NCBI GenBank assembly: GCA_025934255.1
Contig: JAICYJ010000023.1
Coordinates: 1-44,643, forward strand
Origin: Thermoleophilia bacterium
GTDB taxonomy: Bacteria > Actinomycetota > Thermoleophilia > Gaiellales > JAICJC01
Reading direction: 5' to 3'
Length of the DNA stretch: 44,643 bases
In this document: one piece after another, positions 8,613 to 17,071 of the stretch
How the letters are laid out: each line of letters opens with the position of its first letter
Position numbering within the stretch: position 1 is the first letter of the stretch
Notes under the pieces: generated by a model
What the model saw: the letters and a program-made list of their open reading frames with translations, nothing else
What the model was told of the DNA's origin: nothing
The model's database searches: none
Position numbers and translations under genes: made by a program

Positions 8613-11074
8613 GGCTCGGACAGCACCGCCAGCCCCAGCGTGCCGGGCCCGCCGTGCGTGCCGACAACCGCGCCCAGCTCGCCGACGTGGTCGATCACCG
8701 CGTGCGGCACCGCCCGCCGCGCCATCTCCACCAGCTGCTCGGCCGCCTCCGGCGCCTCCGCATGCACCACCGCCACGTGCACCGGCCCAGGCTCTGCGTG
8801 CTCGATCAGGAACCGCTCGAACTCGGCCCGCGCACGCCGCGCGCCACGCACCCTGCACAGCGGTTCCACCTCCCCGTCGCGCAGCGTCAGGATCGGCCTC
8901 AGGCCCAGCATGCCGCCGACCATCGCCTGGGCGCGGCCGATCCGCCCGCCCCGCTGCAGGTACTCGAGCGTGTCCACCGAGAACACGACGTGAAGCCGCT
9001 CGCGGGCGGCCTGGAACCATGTCACCAGCTCATTCTCAGGCAGGCCCCGGACGAGCCTGCGCTGCAGCGCCTCCGCCAGCACCAGCGTGCCCAGCGAGGC
9101 CGACCCGGTCTCGAGCACGGTGATCCGCCTGCCACCCGGATCCACCGTTCGGGCCGCGAGCTCGGCTGTCTGGGAGCTTGCCGAGAGCCGGCTCGAGATC
9201 GGGAGCACCAGCACCCGTCGGTATCCGTCCAGCCCCTCGAAGGCCTGCTGCCACTCGCCCGGCGACGGAGCGGCCGTGCGCGGCGGCTGCCGCGCCGCGC
9301 GCAGCCGCCGGTAGAACTCGGCGGCATCGATGTCGACGTAGTCGTGGAACGTCTCGTCGCCGAAGTTGACCGTCAGCGGCACCATCGACCAGTTGTCGTG
9401 CCGGCTGCCGGGGTCAGCGAGGTCGGCCGTCGAATCGAGCACGACCGCGGTGGTCTCGGCCGTCAGCCGCCCGGCTCCCGGCGTCGCGCACGCGAACAGC
9501 GGATACCCCGCTGCGCCGCCCTCGACGGTGCGCACGACCGGACCGGCCCCGTCCCCTGCGAGCGCGTCGATGGCGGCACCGAGGCCCGCCTCGGCGGCGG
9601 TCAGGACGGTCAGCTCGGCGGCGCCCTGGGCGAGGTCTCCCAGCACCGCCGCGGCCGCCGACGCGGCGTCACCGTGTGACGACCGCAGGCGACCCTCGAC
9701 CAGCGCCAGGTACTGCCCGGCGGTGACGGCCACGCCGTCCATCCGGGCGTCGCGGACAGCCGCGGCCACCTCACCGCAGCGAAGCGTCCCGTTCAGCTGC
9801 GCCATGGCGCCGGCGTTCTCGGCCAGCGCCCGGTCGGGATCGAACCGCGCGGCCAGCACCAGGCCGGCCGCCGGGGACAGCGACGGCACCACCGCAGCCG
9901 GCCGGCCGGCCAGGGCGGCCGCGTTCTCGGCCGCGAGCACCACGTTGCGGTTGTTGGGCAGCACCAGCACGCCCTCGCCACCGGACGCCGCGATCGCATC
10001 GGCGATCTCCCCTGCGCTGGGATTGGCGGACTGTCCGCCCGCCACCAGCTCGACGGCCGGCGCCGCGGCGCGGTAGGCGGCCGCGACGGCGTCCCCGTCG
10101 GCGACCGCCACCAGCCCGCAGGCGGCCGGCTGGGCCGCCTGGCCCTCCAGCAGCCGCAGCGTGCGGTCGCGCACCTGGACCCGCATGTCGGCCACCTCGA
10201 CGTCTGCCACCGTGCCGGCGCCCACGCCCAGCGAGATGGCGGCGCCGGGGTCATCGGTGTGCAGGTGCACCTTCAGGATCGGCGGCTCGCCGACCACCAG
10301 CAGCGAGTCGCCCAGCGGCTCCAGCAGCGACTCCATCAGCTCGCGGTCGACGCCCTCGTCCTCCACCAGGAAGCTCGTGCAGTAGCGATACCGCGACGGC
10401 TGCAGATGGATCGAGTCGAAGCTGGGCGGCGGGGCCGCGGCCAGCGCGCCCGCAGCCGCCGGCGCCCGGCGCTGCATGCCCGCGACCGCGCCCCGAACGT
10501 ACTCGACCAGCCCGGCGGCGCCGGCGTCGACCACGCGTGCCTGGCGCAGCACCGGCAGCATCTCCTGGGTGCGCGCCACGGCGTCGTCGCCCGCCTCGAG
10601 CACCGACGCCAGCAGGTCGTCGAGGGTGGCGTCGGCCGGCTCCGACTCGGCCCGCTCCGCCATCGCCCGGATCGCCGTCAGCATCGTCCCTTCGACCGGT
10701 TGGCGGATGGCGCCGTAGGCGGCGTCGCTGGCCGCGCGCAGCGCCCGCGCCACCGTGCCCGCGTCCACCGGCCCTTCACCCGCCCCCAGCGCCTCGGCGA
10801 ACCCGCGCACCATCTGCGAGAGGATCACGCCGCTGTTGCCGCGGGCGCCCATCAGCGCGGCGCGGGTGGCCGCGTGGGCGATCGTGGCCCGGTCAGCATC
10901 CGGCGGCAGCTGCTCCAGGCCCTGGGTGAGCCGCGTCACCGTGTCCGCCAGGTTGCTGCCGGTGTCGCCGTCCGGCACCGGGTAGACGTTCAGGTCGTTG
11001 ATCCGCTGCCGATGCACCTGCAGCGCTCCCTGCCCGCCCCGCGCCAGAGCCAGCGCCCGCTCGAGCGGCGTCAT
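8609..11074 (-). CDS. FakA-FakB fusion: DAK2-domain fatty acid kinase joined to a DegV/EDD fatty-acid-binding domain
   Basis: One uninterrupted 821-residue frame. Residues 1-200 are a DAK2 kinase domain with the metal/nucleotide motif VPDGDTGSN (Asp35, Asp37) and GARGNSGVILSQ. Residues 220-540 match the FakA middle and C-terminal domains (HLHTDDPG, VLPNNRNV, TAGQYLALVEG). Residues 543-821 are a complete DegV (FakB) domain: VVLDSTADL, LPISSRLSASSQ, FSVDTLEYLQRGGRIG, GTHGGPGTLG. In Firmicutes FakA and FakB are separate; FakB holds the fatty acid while FakA phosphorylates it, and PlsX/PlsY use the acyl-phosphate. plsX and acpP are in this same block. The ATG at 11074 overlaps the asp23 stop by four bases and matches the family N-terminus; the much longer open frame upstream is spurious. 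Confidence is high on domains, moderate on kinase activity. Confidence 0.93.
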   Translation of the reverse strand: MTPLERALALARGGQGALQVHRQRINDLNVYPVPDGDTGSNLADTVTRLTQGLEQLPPDADRATIAHAATRAALMGARGNSGVILSQMVRGFAEALGAGEGPVDAGTVARALRAASDAAYGAIRQPVEGTMLTAIRAMAERAESEPADATLDDLLASVLEAGDDAVARTQEMLPVLRQARVVDAGAAGLVEYVRGAVAGMQRRAPAAAGALAAAPPPSFDSIHLQPSRYRYCTSFLVEDEGVDRELMESLLEPLGDSLLVVGEPPILKVHLHTDDPGAAISLGVGAGTVADVEVADMRVQVRDRTLRLLEGQAAQPAACGLVAVADGDAVAAAYRAAAPAVELVAGGQSANPSAGEIADAIAASGGEGVLVLPNNRNVVLAAENAAALAGRPAAVVPSLSPAAGLVLAARFDPDRALAENAGAMAQLNGTLRCGEVAAAVRDARMDGVAVTAGQYLALVEGRLRSSHGDAASAAAAVLGDLAQGAAELTVLTAAEAGLGAAIDALAGDGAGPVVRTVEGGAAGYPLFACATPGAGRLTAETTAVVLDSTADLADPGSRHDNWSMVPLTVNFGDETFHDYVDIDAAEFYRRLRAARQPPRTAAPSPGEWQQAFEGLDGYRRVLVLPISSRLSASSQTAELAARTVDPGGRRITVLETGSASLGTLVLAEALQRRLVRGLPENELVTWFQAARERLHVVFSVDTLEYLQRGGRIGRAQAMVGGMLGLRPILTLRDGEVEPLCRVRGARRARAEFERFLIEHAEPGPVHVAVVHAEAPEAAEQLVEMARRAVPHAVIDHVGELGAVVGTHGGPGTLGLAVLSEP

Positions 11075-11448
11075 GTTGTGCGCTTCACACCCTGTATGTG
11101 GATCTGCAGCGTGTCCACCTCGATCCCGGTCAGCTTCTCGACCGTGTACTTCACCCGCGATCGCACGCTGGTGGCAACCTCGGCCAGGTTGAGACCGTAC
11201 TCGACCACGACGTAGAGGTCGATCGCCAGCCGGTCGCCCTCGCGGCGCACGCCCACGCCCTGCGTGATCCGCTCCCGCGACAGCAGCCGGGCCACGCCCT
11301 GGCTGAGGCTGGTCGCCGCCATGCCGACGACGCCGTAGCACTCCAGCACCGTCAGCCCCACGATCTGGGCGATCACCTCGCTGGGGATGATCAGTTCGCC
11401 CGACACCTTTCCAGGCGCGGGAACGGCGGTCAGCTGTGCCCGGTGCAT
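11071..11448 (-). CDS. Asp23/Gls24 family envelope-stress protein (YloU-like)
   Basis: 125 residues if started at the ATG at 11448 (MHRAQL), just before the conserved core GKVSGELIIPSEVIAQIVGLTVLE. The core continues with GVVGMA and VRREGDRLAIDLYVVVEYG, then VTSVR-like and VKYTVEKLTGIEV segments typical of Asp23/YloU. An open frame reaches 57 codons further, but that overlaps the rpmB promoter and coding region. The order asp23-fakA-recG is conserved in many bacteria, so a link to envelope lipid supply is likely, though the molecular role of the family is unsettled. It heads the long block that runs to smc; I do not see a clear TANNNT box in front of it. Confidence 0.9.
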   Translation of the reverse strand: MHRAQLTAVPAPGKVSGELIIPSEVIAQIVGLTVLECYGVVGMAATSLSQGVARLLSRERITQGVGVRREGDRLAIDLYVVVEYGLNLAEVATSVRSRVKYTVEKLTGIEVDTLQIHIQGVKRTT

Positions 11449-11487
11449 CGTCCGTATGACGTGCCGTCCCCCGGGCAGGTTGCGGGC

Positions 11488-11493
11488 TATACT
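11488..11493 (+). promoter_or_regulatory. -10 box of rpmB
   Basis: TATACT, 31 bases before the rpmB GTG, so transcription should start near 11500 and leave a short leader with GGAAAGGA (11509-11516). No strong -35 hexamer is seen. Confidence 0.55.
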
Positions 11494-11524
11494 GCCGCCG
11501 TTCCGTCCGGAAAGGATTGTCTGC

Positions 11525-11716
11525 GTGTCCCGAGTCTGCGTGATCTGTGCAAAGAAGCCCGGTTTCGGCAACAACCGGAGCCACTCCATGGTCGCCACCA
11601 AGCGGCGCTTCGAGCCCAACCTGCAGCGGATCCGGATCCTGCTCGACGGTTCGCCGACCCGTGCCTACGTCTGCACGCGCTGCCTCAAGAGCGGCCGGGT
11701 CACCAAGGCCGTTTAG
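11525..11716 (+). CDS. rpmB: 50S ribosomal protein L28
   Basis: 63-residue ribosomal protein starting MSRVCVICAKKPGFGNNRSH with a C-terminal CTRCLKSGRVTK. Four cysteines (5, 8, 50, 53) make it the zinc-binding form. I choose GTG at 11525 because it matches the family N-terminus and GGAAAGGA lies eight bases upstream; the open frame extends 46 codons further but crosses the promoter. Unlike most block-leading genes here it has a true leader, with a TATACT box at 11488-11493. It diverges from asp23, the common rpmB/asp23 arrangement. Confidence 0.97.
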   Translation: MSRVCVICAKKPGFGNNRSHSMVATKRRFEPNLQRIRILLDGSPTRAYVCTRCLKSGRVTKAV

Positions 11717-11744
11717 CGGCAGCGCACAGGCAAGGAGGCCCTCC

Positions 11745-12665
11745 GTGAAGCTCGACGGCATCCACCACGTCACGTGCATCACCGCCGACGCCCCGCGCAA
11801 CGTCGATTTCTACACGCGGGTGCTGGGCCTGAGGATGGTCAAGAAGACGGTCAACCAGGACGACCCGACCGTCTACCACCTGTTCTACGCGGACGAGCGC
11901 GGTAGCGCCGGCTCCGACATCACCTTCTTCGAGTACCCGGGGGCGCGCACCGGCCGGGCCGGCCGCGGGATGGTCAGCTCGATCGTGTGGCGGGTCGGGT
12001 CGCAGCAGGCGCTGGACTTCTGGGAGCAGCGGCTCGGTGACGAGGGCGCGGCGCCCACGCGCGGCGACGGCGGCCTCCGCTTCGACGATCCCGAGGGGCT
12101 GGGCCTCGAGCTGGAGCTGCTCACCGGCGCAGACGCGCCGCTGGTGGCCGAGCACCCGGACATCCCCCACGAGCTGGCGCTGCAGGGCTTCGGCGGCGTG
12201 CGCATGTACAGCTCCGACATGGAGCGCGGACGCGAGCTGCTGGAGCAGACGCTCGGCTTCGAGCCGCGCGGCGACTGCCGCTGGGAGCTGCAGGGCGAGC
12301 ACCGAGGAGCGTTCTACGAGCGGCTGCCCGCTCCCGACGAGCCGGGCATCCCCGGTGCCGGAACGGTGCACCACGTCGCCTGGGCGTCGAGCGTGGCCGA
12401 GCACGAGGACTGGCAGCGGAGGGTGGCGGCCGACGGCTACCACCCCACGCCCGTGATCGACCGCTTCTACTTCAAGTCGATCTACTTCCGCGAGCCGGCC
12501 GGCGTGCTGTTCGAGATCGCCACGCTGGGCCCGGGCTTTGCGACCGACGAGCCGATCGAGCACCTGGGCGAGCGGCTGTCGCTGCCGCCCGACTTCGAGC
12601 ACCTGCGCGACCAGCTGGACGGCGTGCTGACGCCGCTTCCGGACGCGCGCGCCGGCCGGGTCTAG
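11745..12665 (+). CDS. VOC-superfamily ring-cleaving dioxygenase (MhqO/glyoxalase-like)
   Basis: 306 residues with two paired vicinal-oxygen-chelate modules. Metal-ligand candidates are His7/His8 in GIHHVT near the start, a second His pair in GTVHHVAW in the C-terminal half, and a Glu in VLFEIATLGPG, the usual His-His-Glu set. The N-terminal stretch (NVDFYTRVLGLRMVKKTVNQDD, seen as two blocks) is characteristic of the MhqO/MhqE family, linked in Bacillus to hydroquinone and quinone stress. GTG at 11745 is chosen for AAGGAGG seven bases upstream. It follows rpmB by 28 bases and so is probably cotranscribed, and its stop shares the palindrome CTAG with the convergent ribH stop. Actual substrate unknown. 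Confidence 0.85.
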   Translation: MKLDGIHHVTCITADAPRNVDFYTRVLGLRMVKKTVNQDDPTVYHLFYADERGSAGSDITFFEYPGARTGRAGRGMVSSIVWRVGSQQALDFWEQRLGDEGAAPTRGDGGLRFDDPEGLGLELELLTGADAPLVAEHPDIPHELALQGFGGVRMYSSDMERGRELLEQTLGFEPRGDCRWELQGEHRGAFYERLPAPDEPGIPGAGTVHHVAWASSVAEHEDWQRRVAADGYHPTPVIDRFYFKSIYFREPAGVLFEIATLGPGFATDEPIEHLGERLSLPPDFEHLRDQLDGVLTPLPDARAGRV

Positions 12666-13186
12666 CCTCTCCGTTGGTTGCGCCGCGGCAGCGTGCGCAT
12701 CAGCTCGGCCATCTCGACCGCGGCATCCGCCGCCTCGCTGCCCTTGTTCCCGTGGGCGCCGCCGGAACGGGCCTCGGCCTGCTCGACCGTGTTGGCCGTG
12801 ACCACGCCGAAGGCGACCGGCACGCCGGTGGCCGCCGCCGCATCGGTGATGCCGCGGGCGGCCTCGGCGCAGACGTAGTCGAAGTGCGGGGTCTCGCCGC
12901 GGATCACGCAGCCCAGCGCGATCACCGCGTGGTGTCCGCCGGCCTCGGCCAGCCGCCGGCAGGCCATCGGCAGCTCCCAGGCACCCGGCACCAGCACCAC
13001 GGTGATCCGCTCGCGCACGATGCCGTGACTCTCGAGCTCGGCCACGGCGCCGTCCAGCAGCTTCTGCACGACGTCGGCGTTGAACCGCGAGGCCACGATC
13101 GCGATGTCGAGCCGGGACTGCGGCCGCCCCGCGATCCAGTTGCACCCGTCCGGCACCACGATGGTGCCGACCCCGAACTCGCTCAC
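12662..13186 (-). CDS. ribH: 6,7-dimethyl-8-ribityllumazine synthase
   Basis: Condenses the ribityl-pyrimidine with 3,4-dihydroxy-2-butanone 4-phosphate, the next-to-last step of riboflavin synthesis. Family motifs are IAIVASRFNADV near the N-terminus, VPGAWELPMA, ALGCVIRGETPHFDYV with the catalytic His, and GVVTANTVEQAEAR followed by GNKGSEAADAAVEM. The GTG at 13186 overlaps the ribBA stop (GTGA) and gives 174 residues, slightly long because of a 20-residue N-terminal extension ([13 protein letters not shown]). The longer open frame is an overlap with ribBA in another phase. Confidence 0.95.
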   Translation of the reverse strand: MSEFGVGTIVVPDGCNWIAGRPQSRLDIAIVASRFNADVVQKLLDGAVAELESHGIVRERITVVLVPGAWELPMACRRLAEAGGHHAVIALGCVIRGETPHFDYVCAEAARGITDAAAATGVPVAFGVVTANTVEQAEARSGGAHGNKGSEAADAAVEMAELMRTLPRRNQRRG

Positions 13187-14490
13187 GGTCCGAACGGCCC
13201 TTCCGTGAACGGGGCGGGCACGGAGGTGTCGAGCTGGCGGCCCTGGTGGGTGATCGTGTGGCCCATCCGCTCGACCTTGGTGCGCAGGTAGTCGGCGTTC
13301 ACCGGGTTGGGCTCGGCCACGATCGGCACCTGCTCGGTCACCGTCAGGCCGTAGCCTTCGAGGCCGACGAGCTTCTTCGGGTTGTTGGTCATCACCCGGA
13401 TGCTGGTCAGGCCGAGGTCGGCCAGGATCTGGGCGCCCATGCCGTAGTCGCGCGAGTCGACCGGCAGGCCGAGCGCGATGTTGGCGTCGACCGTGTCCAG
13501 CCCCTGCTCCTGGAGCTCGTACGCGCGCAGCTTGTTGAGCAGGCCGATGCCGCGGCCCTCCTGGGCCAGGTAGAGCAGCACCCCCCGCCCCTCCAGGGCG
13601 ATCTGCGACAGCGCCCGCTCCAGCTGCTCGCCGCAGTCGCAGCGCAGCGAGTGGAACACGTCGCCGGTGACGCACTCGGAGTGGACGCGCACCAGCACGT
13701 CCGGGGTGTCGCGCACGTCGCCCATCACCAGGGCCACGTGGTGCTGGCCGTCGATCATCGAGCGATAGCCGTGCGACACGAAGTCGCCGTAGCGGGTCGG
13801 CATCTGGGCGCTCGCGATCCGCTCGACCAGCTTCTCGCGGCGATGGCGGTAGGCGATCAGGTCGGCCACGGTGATCATCTTCAGGCCGTGCTGCTCGCAG
13901 TAAGGGATCAGGTCGGGCAGCCGCGCCATCGACCCGTCCTCGTTCATCACCTCGCAGATCACGCCGGCAGGCGAGAACCCGGCGAGCCGCGCGAGGTCGA
14001 CGGAGGCCTCGGTCTGGCCGGTGCGCTCCAGCACGCCGTAGGGCTGCGCCCGCAGCGGGAACACGTGCCCCGGCTGGACGAGGTCGTCCGGCCGCGACGC
14101 CGGGTCGACCGCGACCTGGATGGTGTGCGCGCGGTCGGCGGCCGAGATGCCGGTTGACACTCCCGAGCTGGCCTCGATCGAGACGGTGAAAGCGGTGCCG
14201 AACTGGGTGCGGTTGCGCTCGGTCATCATCGGCAGGCCCAGCTCATCGCAGCGCTCGGCCGTCAGCGCCAGGCAGATCAGGCCACGGGCGTGGCGGGCCA
14301 TGAAGTTGACGGCGTCGGGCGTGATGCAGTCGGCCGCCATCACCAGGTCGCCCTCGTTCTCGCGGTCGGGCGAGTCGACGACCACGATCATGCGGCCCGC
14401 GCGCATCTCGTCCAGGGCCTCCTCGACCGTCGCGAACGGCGAGTCCACGAGGTCGGGGTAGAGCCTGTGGTAGGTCTCATCCACCGTCAT
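13183..14490 (-). CDS. ribBA: bifunctional 3,4-dihydroxy-2-butanone 4-phosphate synthase / GTP cyclohydrolase II
   Basis: 435 residues joining the two entry enzymes of riboflavin synthesis. The N-terminal RibB half has the acidic [13 protein letters not shown] motif and GHVFPLRAQ. The C-terminal RibA half has the zinc site [17 protein letters not shown] and the GTP-binding region [17 protein letters not shown]. Both look complete. I start at ATG 14490; 18 codons of upstream open frame have no support. TACGCT lies seven bases before the ATG, in the 13-base gap after ribE, so it may have its own leaderless promoter inside the rib cluster. Confidence 0.96.
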   Translation of the reverse strand: MTVDETYHRLYPDLVDSPFATVEEALDEMRAGRMIVVVDSPDRENEGDLVMAADCITPDAVNFMARHARGLICLALTAERCDELGLPMMTERNRTQFGTAFTVSIEASSGVSTGISAADRAHTIQVAVDPASRPDDLVQPGHVFPLRAQPYGVLERTGQTEASVDLARLAGFSPAGVICEVMNEDGSMARLPDLIPYCEQHGLKMITVADLIAYRHRREKLVERIASAQMPTRYGDFVSHGYRSMIDGQHHVALVMGDVRDTPDVLVRVHSECVTGDVFHSLRCDCGEQLERALSQIALEGRGVLLYLAQEGRGIGLLNKLRAYELQEQGLDTVDANIALGLPVDSRDYGMGAQILADLGLTSIRVMTNNPKKLVGLEGYGLTVTEQVPIVAEPNPVNADYLRTKVERMGHTITHQGRQLDTSVPAPFTEGPFGP

Positions 14491-14497
14491 CGCCGTC

Positions 14498-14503
14498 AGC
14501 GTA
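14498..14503 (-). promoter_or_regulatory. TANNNT box before ribBA
   Basis: TACGCT seven bases from the ATG at 14490, between ribE and ribBA. Same layout as other leaderless-type starts in the window; would give ribBA-ribH a separate promoter. Confidence 0.45.
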
Positions 14504-15094
14504 TCACCCGGTTTGTGACGCTCGGCCGGCCTGCATCCGTTCAACGTACTTGCCGAACAGGTCCGCTTCCAGGTTGATCTGGTCGCCCGGGGTCAAGCGG
14601 CCCAGGTTGGTGACCGCCAGCGTGTGCGGAATCACCGAGACCGAGAAGCTGTCGTCGTCGAACGCGGTCACCGTCAATGCGACGCCGTTGACGGCGATCG
14701 AGCCCTTCTCGATCACGTAGCGCAGCACCTGCTCGGGGGCCGCGAAGGTCATGTTGACGGCGTCCGCCTCGGCGGCGATGTCACGCAGCGATCCGACCGC
14801 GTCGACGTGGCCCTGCACCAGGTGGCCGCCCATGCGGTCGCCGGCGCGGAGGGCAGGCTCGAGGTTGACCTCGTCGCCCGGCTGCAGGCGCCCCAGGTTG
14901 GTGCGCCGCAGCGTCTCGGGCACGGCGTCGAACGCGAGCACGACACCGTCGATCTCGGTGATCGTCAGGCAGCAGCCGTCGACGGCCACCGAGTCGCCGA
15001 TCGCGGCGTCGGCGGCGATCCCGGGCGCGCGCAGCCGCAGCCGGGGCGGCGGCTCCGCCACCACGCCCTGCTCGATCACGATCCCGGTGAACAT
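14504..15094 (-). CDS. ribE: riboflavin synthase, alpha chain
   Basis: Dismutates two lumazine molecules to riboflavin. The 196-residue protein begins with the invariant MFTGIV and has two similar lumazine-binding modules, each with the pattern GDSVAVDGCCLTIT or GSIAVNGVALTVT and a following NLGRLxPGDxxNLE. The ATG at 15094 has GAGGAGG eight bases upstream, one of the clearest ribosome sites in the window. It starts 11 bases after the ribD stop. Confidence 0.96.
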   Translation of the reverse strand: MFTGIVIEQGVVAEPPPRLRLRAPGIAADAAIGDSVAVDGCCLTITEIDGVVLAFDAVPETLRRTNLGRLQPGDEVNLEPALRAGDRMGGHLVQGHVDAVGSLRDIAAEADAVNMTFAAPEQVLRYVIEKGSIAVNGVALTVTAFDDDSFSVSVIPHTLAVTNLGRLTPGDQINLEADLFGKYVERMQAGRASQTG

Positions 15095-15105
15095 CGCCGC
15101 CCTCC

Positions 15106-16182
15106 TCAGACCTCGTGCAGGTCGGCCAGCAGCAGCGTATCCGGGCCGACGGGTGAGCTGCTGAGCTCGAGCCCCCCCTCGCCCAGCCACATGGCGGGCC
15201 AGCCCTCCAGCGCGTTTGGCCCCGCACCCAGCACCAGCGGCGCCACGAACAGCGCCAGCCGGTCGACCAGACCCTCGCCCTGGAGCCCCGCGGCCAGGGT
15301 GGGGCCACCTTCCAGCAGCATCGTCGCCACGCCACGGCGCCCCAGCTCGGCCAGCGTCTGGCGGGCGTCGCTCGCCTCGATCGCTTCGACCCCGGCCGCG
15401 ATCAGAGCGGGGATCCCGGGCGCGCCCGGACGGCACACCACCGCCACCGGGCCCTCGCCGGCGCTCCGCACCAGCGCCGAGCAGACCGGTAGCCGCGCCG
15501 CGCGGTCGAACACGACCCGCAGCGGCTGGCGCTCCGCCGGCGGCACGCAGTCTCGCGCGGTCAGGGTGGGATCGTCGGCAAGCGCGGTGCCGATGCCGAC
15601 GGCGACCGCGCCCGACCGCGCCCGCCACTCGTGCACCAGCGCCCGGCTCGGCGGTGAGGAGATCCAGCGCGGCTCGCCGCCGGGGGCGGCCACGCGGCCG
15701 TCGATGCTGACGGCGGCCTTGTAGGTGACGTACGGGCGGCCCAGCCGCAGCAGCGTGCGAAACCCGGCGTTCTGGCGGCGGGCCCGGCGCTCGACGTCGC
15801 CGGTGGCCAGCTCGACCTCCACGCCCCCGGCCCGCAGCCGGTCGATGCTCTGTCCGTTGGTGCGGGGATCCGGGTCGATCGACGCGATCACCACGCGGAC
15901 GACCCCGGCGGCGATCAGGGCGTTGGAGCAGGGCGGCGTGCGGCCGTGGTGCGCGCACGGCTCGAGGCTGACGTAGGCGGTGGCACCGGAGGCGTCGCCC
16001 GCCGCCGCCAGGGCGTTCACCTCGGCGTGGGGCGATCCCGGCCGCTCGTGCCAGCCCTCGCCGATGACGGCGCCGTCGCGCACGAGCACGCACCCGACCA
16101 TCGGATTCGGCGCCACGGTGCGGGCCCCCAGCTCGGCCAGCTCGAGGCAGCGCTCCAGGTACCGGAGATCCTCCGGGCTCAT
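15106..16182 (-). CDS. ribD: bifunctional deaminase/reductase RibD
   Basis: Catalyses the deamination and side-chain reduction of the pyrimidine intermediate in riboflavin synthesis. The N-terminal deaminase domain carries the zinc motifs HAEVNAL and PCAHHGRTPPC; the C-terminal reductase domain has YVTYKAAVSIDGRVA, GIGTALADDPTLTAR and LLEGGPTLA. Length is 358 residues, normal for RibD. The ATG at 16182 overlaps the rpe stop by one base (TGATG). Much longer open frame upstream overlaps rpe and is not coding. Confidence 0.96.
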   Translation of the reverse strand: MSPEDLRYLERCLELAELGARTVAPNPMVGCVLVRDGAVIGEGWHERPGSPHAEVNALAAAGDASGATAYVSLEPCAHHGRTPPCSNALIAAGVVRVVIASIDPDPRTNGQSIDRLRAGGVEVELATGDVERRARRQNAGFRTLLRLGRPYVTYKAAVSIDGRVAAPGGEPRWISSPPSRALVHEWRARSGAVAVGIGTALADDPTLTARDCVPPAERQPLRVVFDRAARLPVCSALVRSAGEGPVAVVCRPGAPGIPALIAAGVEAIEASDARQTLAELGRRGVATMLLEGGPTLAAGLQGEGLVDRLALFVAPLVLGAGPNALEGWPAMWLGEGGLELSSSPVGPDTLLLADLHEV

Positions 16183-16877
16183 CAAACCCGGCTGTGGCCG
16201 GCCGCGAGGGAAACCAGCTCGCGGTAGGCGTCGCCCGGCACCGGCGTTGAGAAGACGGCCGACCCGGCAACCAGGATGTTGGCGCCGGCACGGTGCACGT
16301 CGGCGATGGTGGCCGGCCCGACGCCGCCGTCGACCTCCACCTGCACGGGCTCGGCGCGCCCTTCGGCCAGCTCGCGCATCACCGGGAGGCGGTCGAGCGT
16401 CGCGGGGATGAAGGCCTGCCCGCCGAATCCGGGGTTGACGCTCATGCACAGCAGCACGTCGGCGTAGCGCGCGGCCTCCTCGAGCGCCGCCACCGGGGTG
16501 GCCGGGTTCAGCGTCACACCGGCCCGGCAGCCGAGGTCGTGGATGGCCTGAAGGGTGCGGTGCAGGTGCGGGCAGGTCTCCACGTGCACCGTGATGCCGT
16601 CGGCCCCGGCCGCCGCGAACTGGTCGATGTGGCGTTCCGGCTGCTCGATCATCAGGTGCACGTCCGCGAAGCCCCCGCGGTCGTGGATCAGGTCGGTGAT
16701 GTCGGCCACCATCTTCGGCCCGAAGGTGATCACGGGAACGAAGTGGCCGTCCATCACGTCGATGTGGATGACCCGGGCGCCCGCGTCCAGCACCTCGCCC
16801 ACCTGTTCGCGCATGCGGCCGAAGTCCGCCGACAGGATCGACGGAGCCACCTCGACCGAAGAGGGCCACTCCCGCAT
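16182..16877 (-). CDS. rpe: ribulose-phosphate 3-epimerase
   Basis: Interconverts ribulose-5-phosphate and xylulose-5-phosphate; ribulose-5-phosphate is also a RibB substrate, which explains its place at the head of the rib cluster. The 231-residue TIM barrel has VAPSILSADFG, HIDVMDGHFVP, DVHLMIE, VNPGFGGQAF and VEVDGGV with metal and catalytic residues in place. The frame is open 67 codons upstream but the ATG at 16877 matches the family start. No ribosome site precedes it; a TATCCT lies eight bases upstream, suggesting leaderless translation. Confidence 0.95.
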   Translation of the reverse strand: MREWPSSVEVAPSILSADFGRMREQVGEVLDAGARVIHIDVMDGHFVPVITFGPKMVADITDLIHDRGGFADVHLMIEQPERHIDQFAAAGADGITVHVETCPHLHRTLQAIHDLGCRAGVTLNPATPVAALEEAARYADVLLCMSVNPGFGGQAFIPATLDRLPVMRELAEGRAEPVQVEVDGGVGPATIADVHRAGANILVAGSAVFSTPVPGDAYRELVSLAAGHSRV

Positions 16878-16885
16878 GCGCTGGC

Positions 16886-16891
16886 AGGATA
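16886..16891 (-). promoter_or_regulatory. TANNNT box before rpe
   Basis: TATCCT eight bases from the rpe ATG; no ribosome site is present. A -35 hexamer is not convincing. Confidence 0.5.
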
Positions 16892-16925
16892 GTGAAGCGC
16901 TCGGGTGCGATGCGCAGACACGGCG

Positions 16926-16940
16926 CAGGCGCGACGCCTG
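16926..16940. repeat. 6-bp hairpin upstream of rpe
   Basis: CAGGCG and CGCCTG around three bases, about 35 bases upstream of the rpe -10 box. Part of the 274-base gap 16878-17151, in which I find no ORF with good codon use. Confidence 0.4.
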
Positions 16941-16976
16941 TGACACCTCGGCGGGCACCCCGTGACCTCGCCGTTG

Positions 16977-17005
16977 GCAACACCGGTGCCAGGCGCCGGT
17001 GTTGC
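16977..17005. repeat. 10-bp perfect inverted repeat in the rsmB-rpe gap
   Basis: GCAACACCGG and CCGGTGTTGC flank nine bases. It lies about 100 bases before rpe and 147 after rsmB. No T run on either side. It may be an rsmB terminator or a leader element of the rpe-rib cluster. Confidence 0.6.
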
Positions 17006-17071
17006 GGTCCCGCCCGGGCGTCGCGGCGATCGACGCAGCCATGCGGCCCGCGGCGATCGCGCACGGCGGCC

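Noticed and set aside
8613..9020. N-terminal extension of RecG to 850 residues
   Set aside because: The extra part overlaps the DegV domain in another phase and has Ala/Gly/Arg-rich shadow composition; GTG at 8612 gives the normal RecG start.
11075..11800. extension of the FakA-FakB frame to 1063 residues
   Set aside because: It would cover asp23 and the rpmB promoter region; the conserved MTPLERALALARGG start is at 11074.
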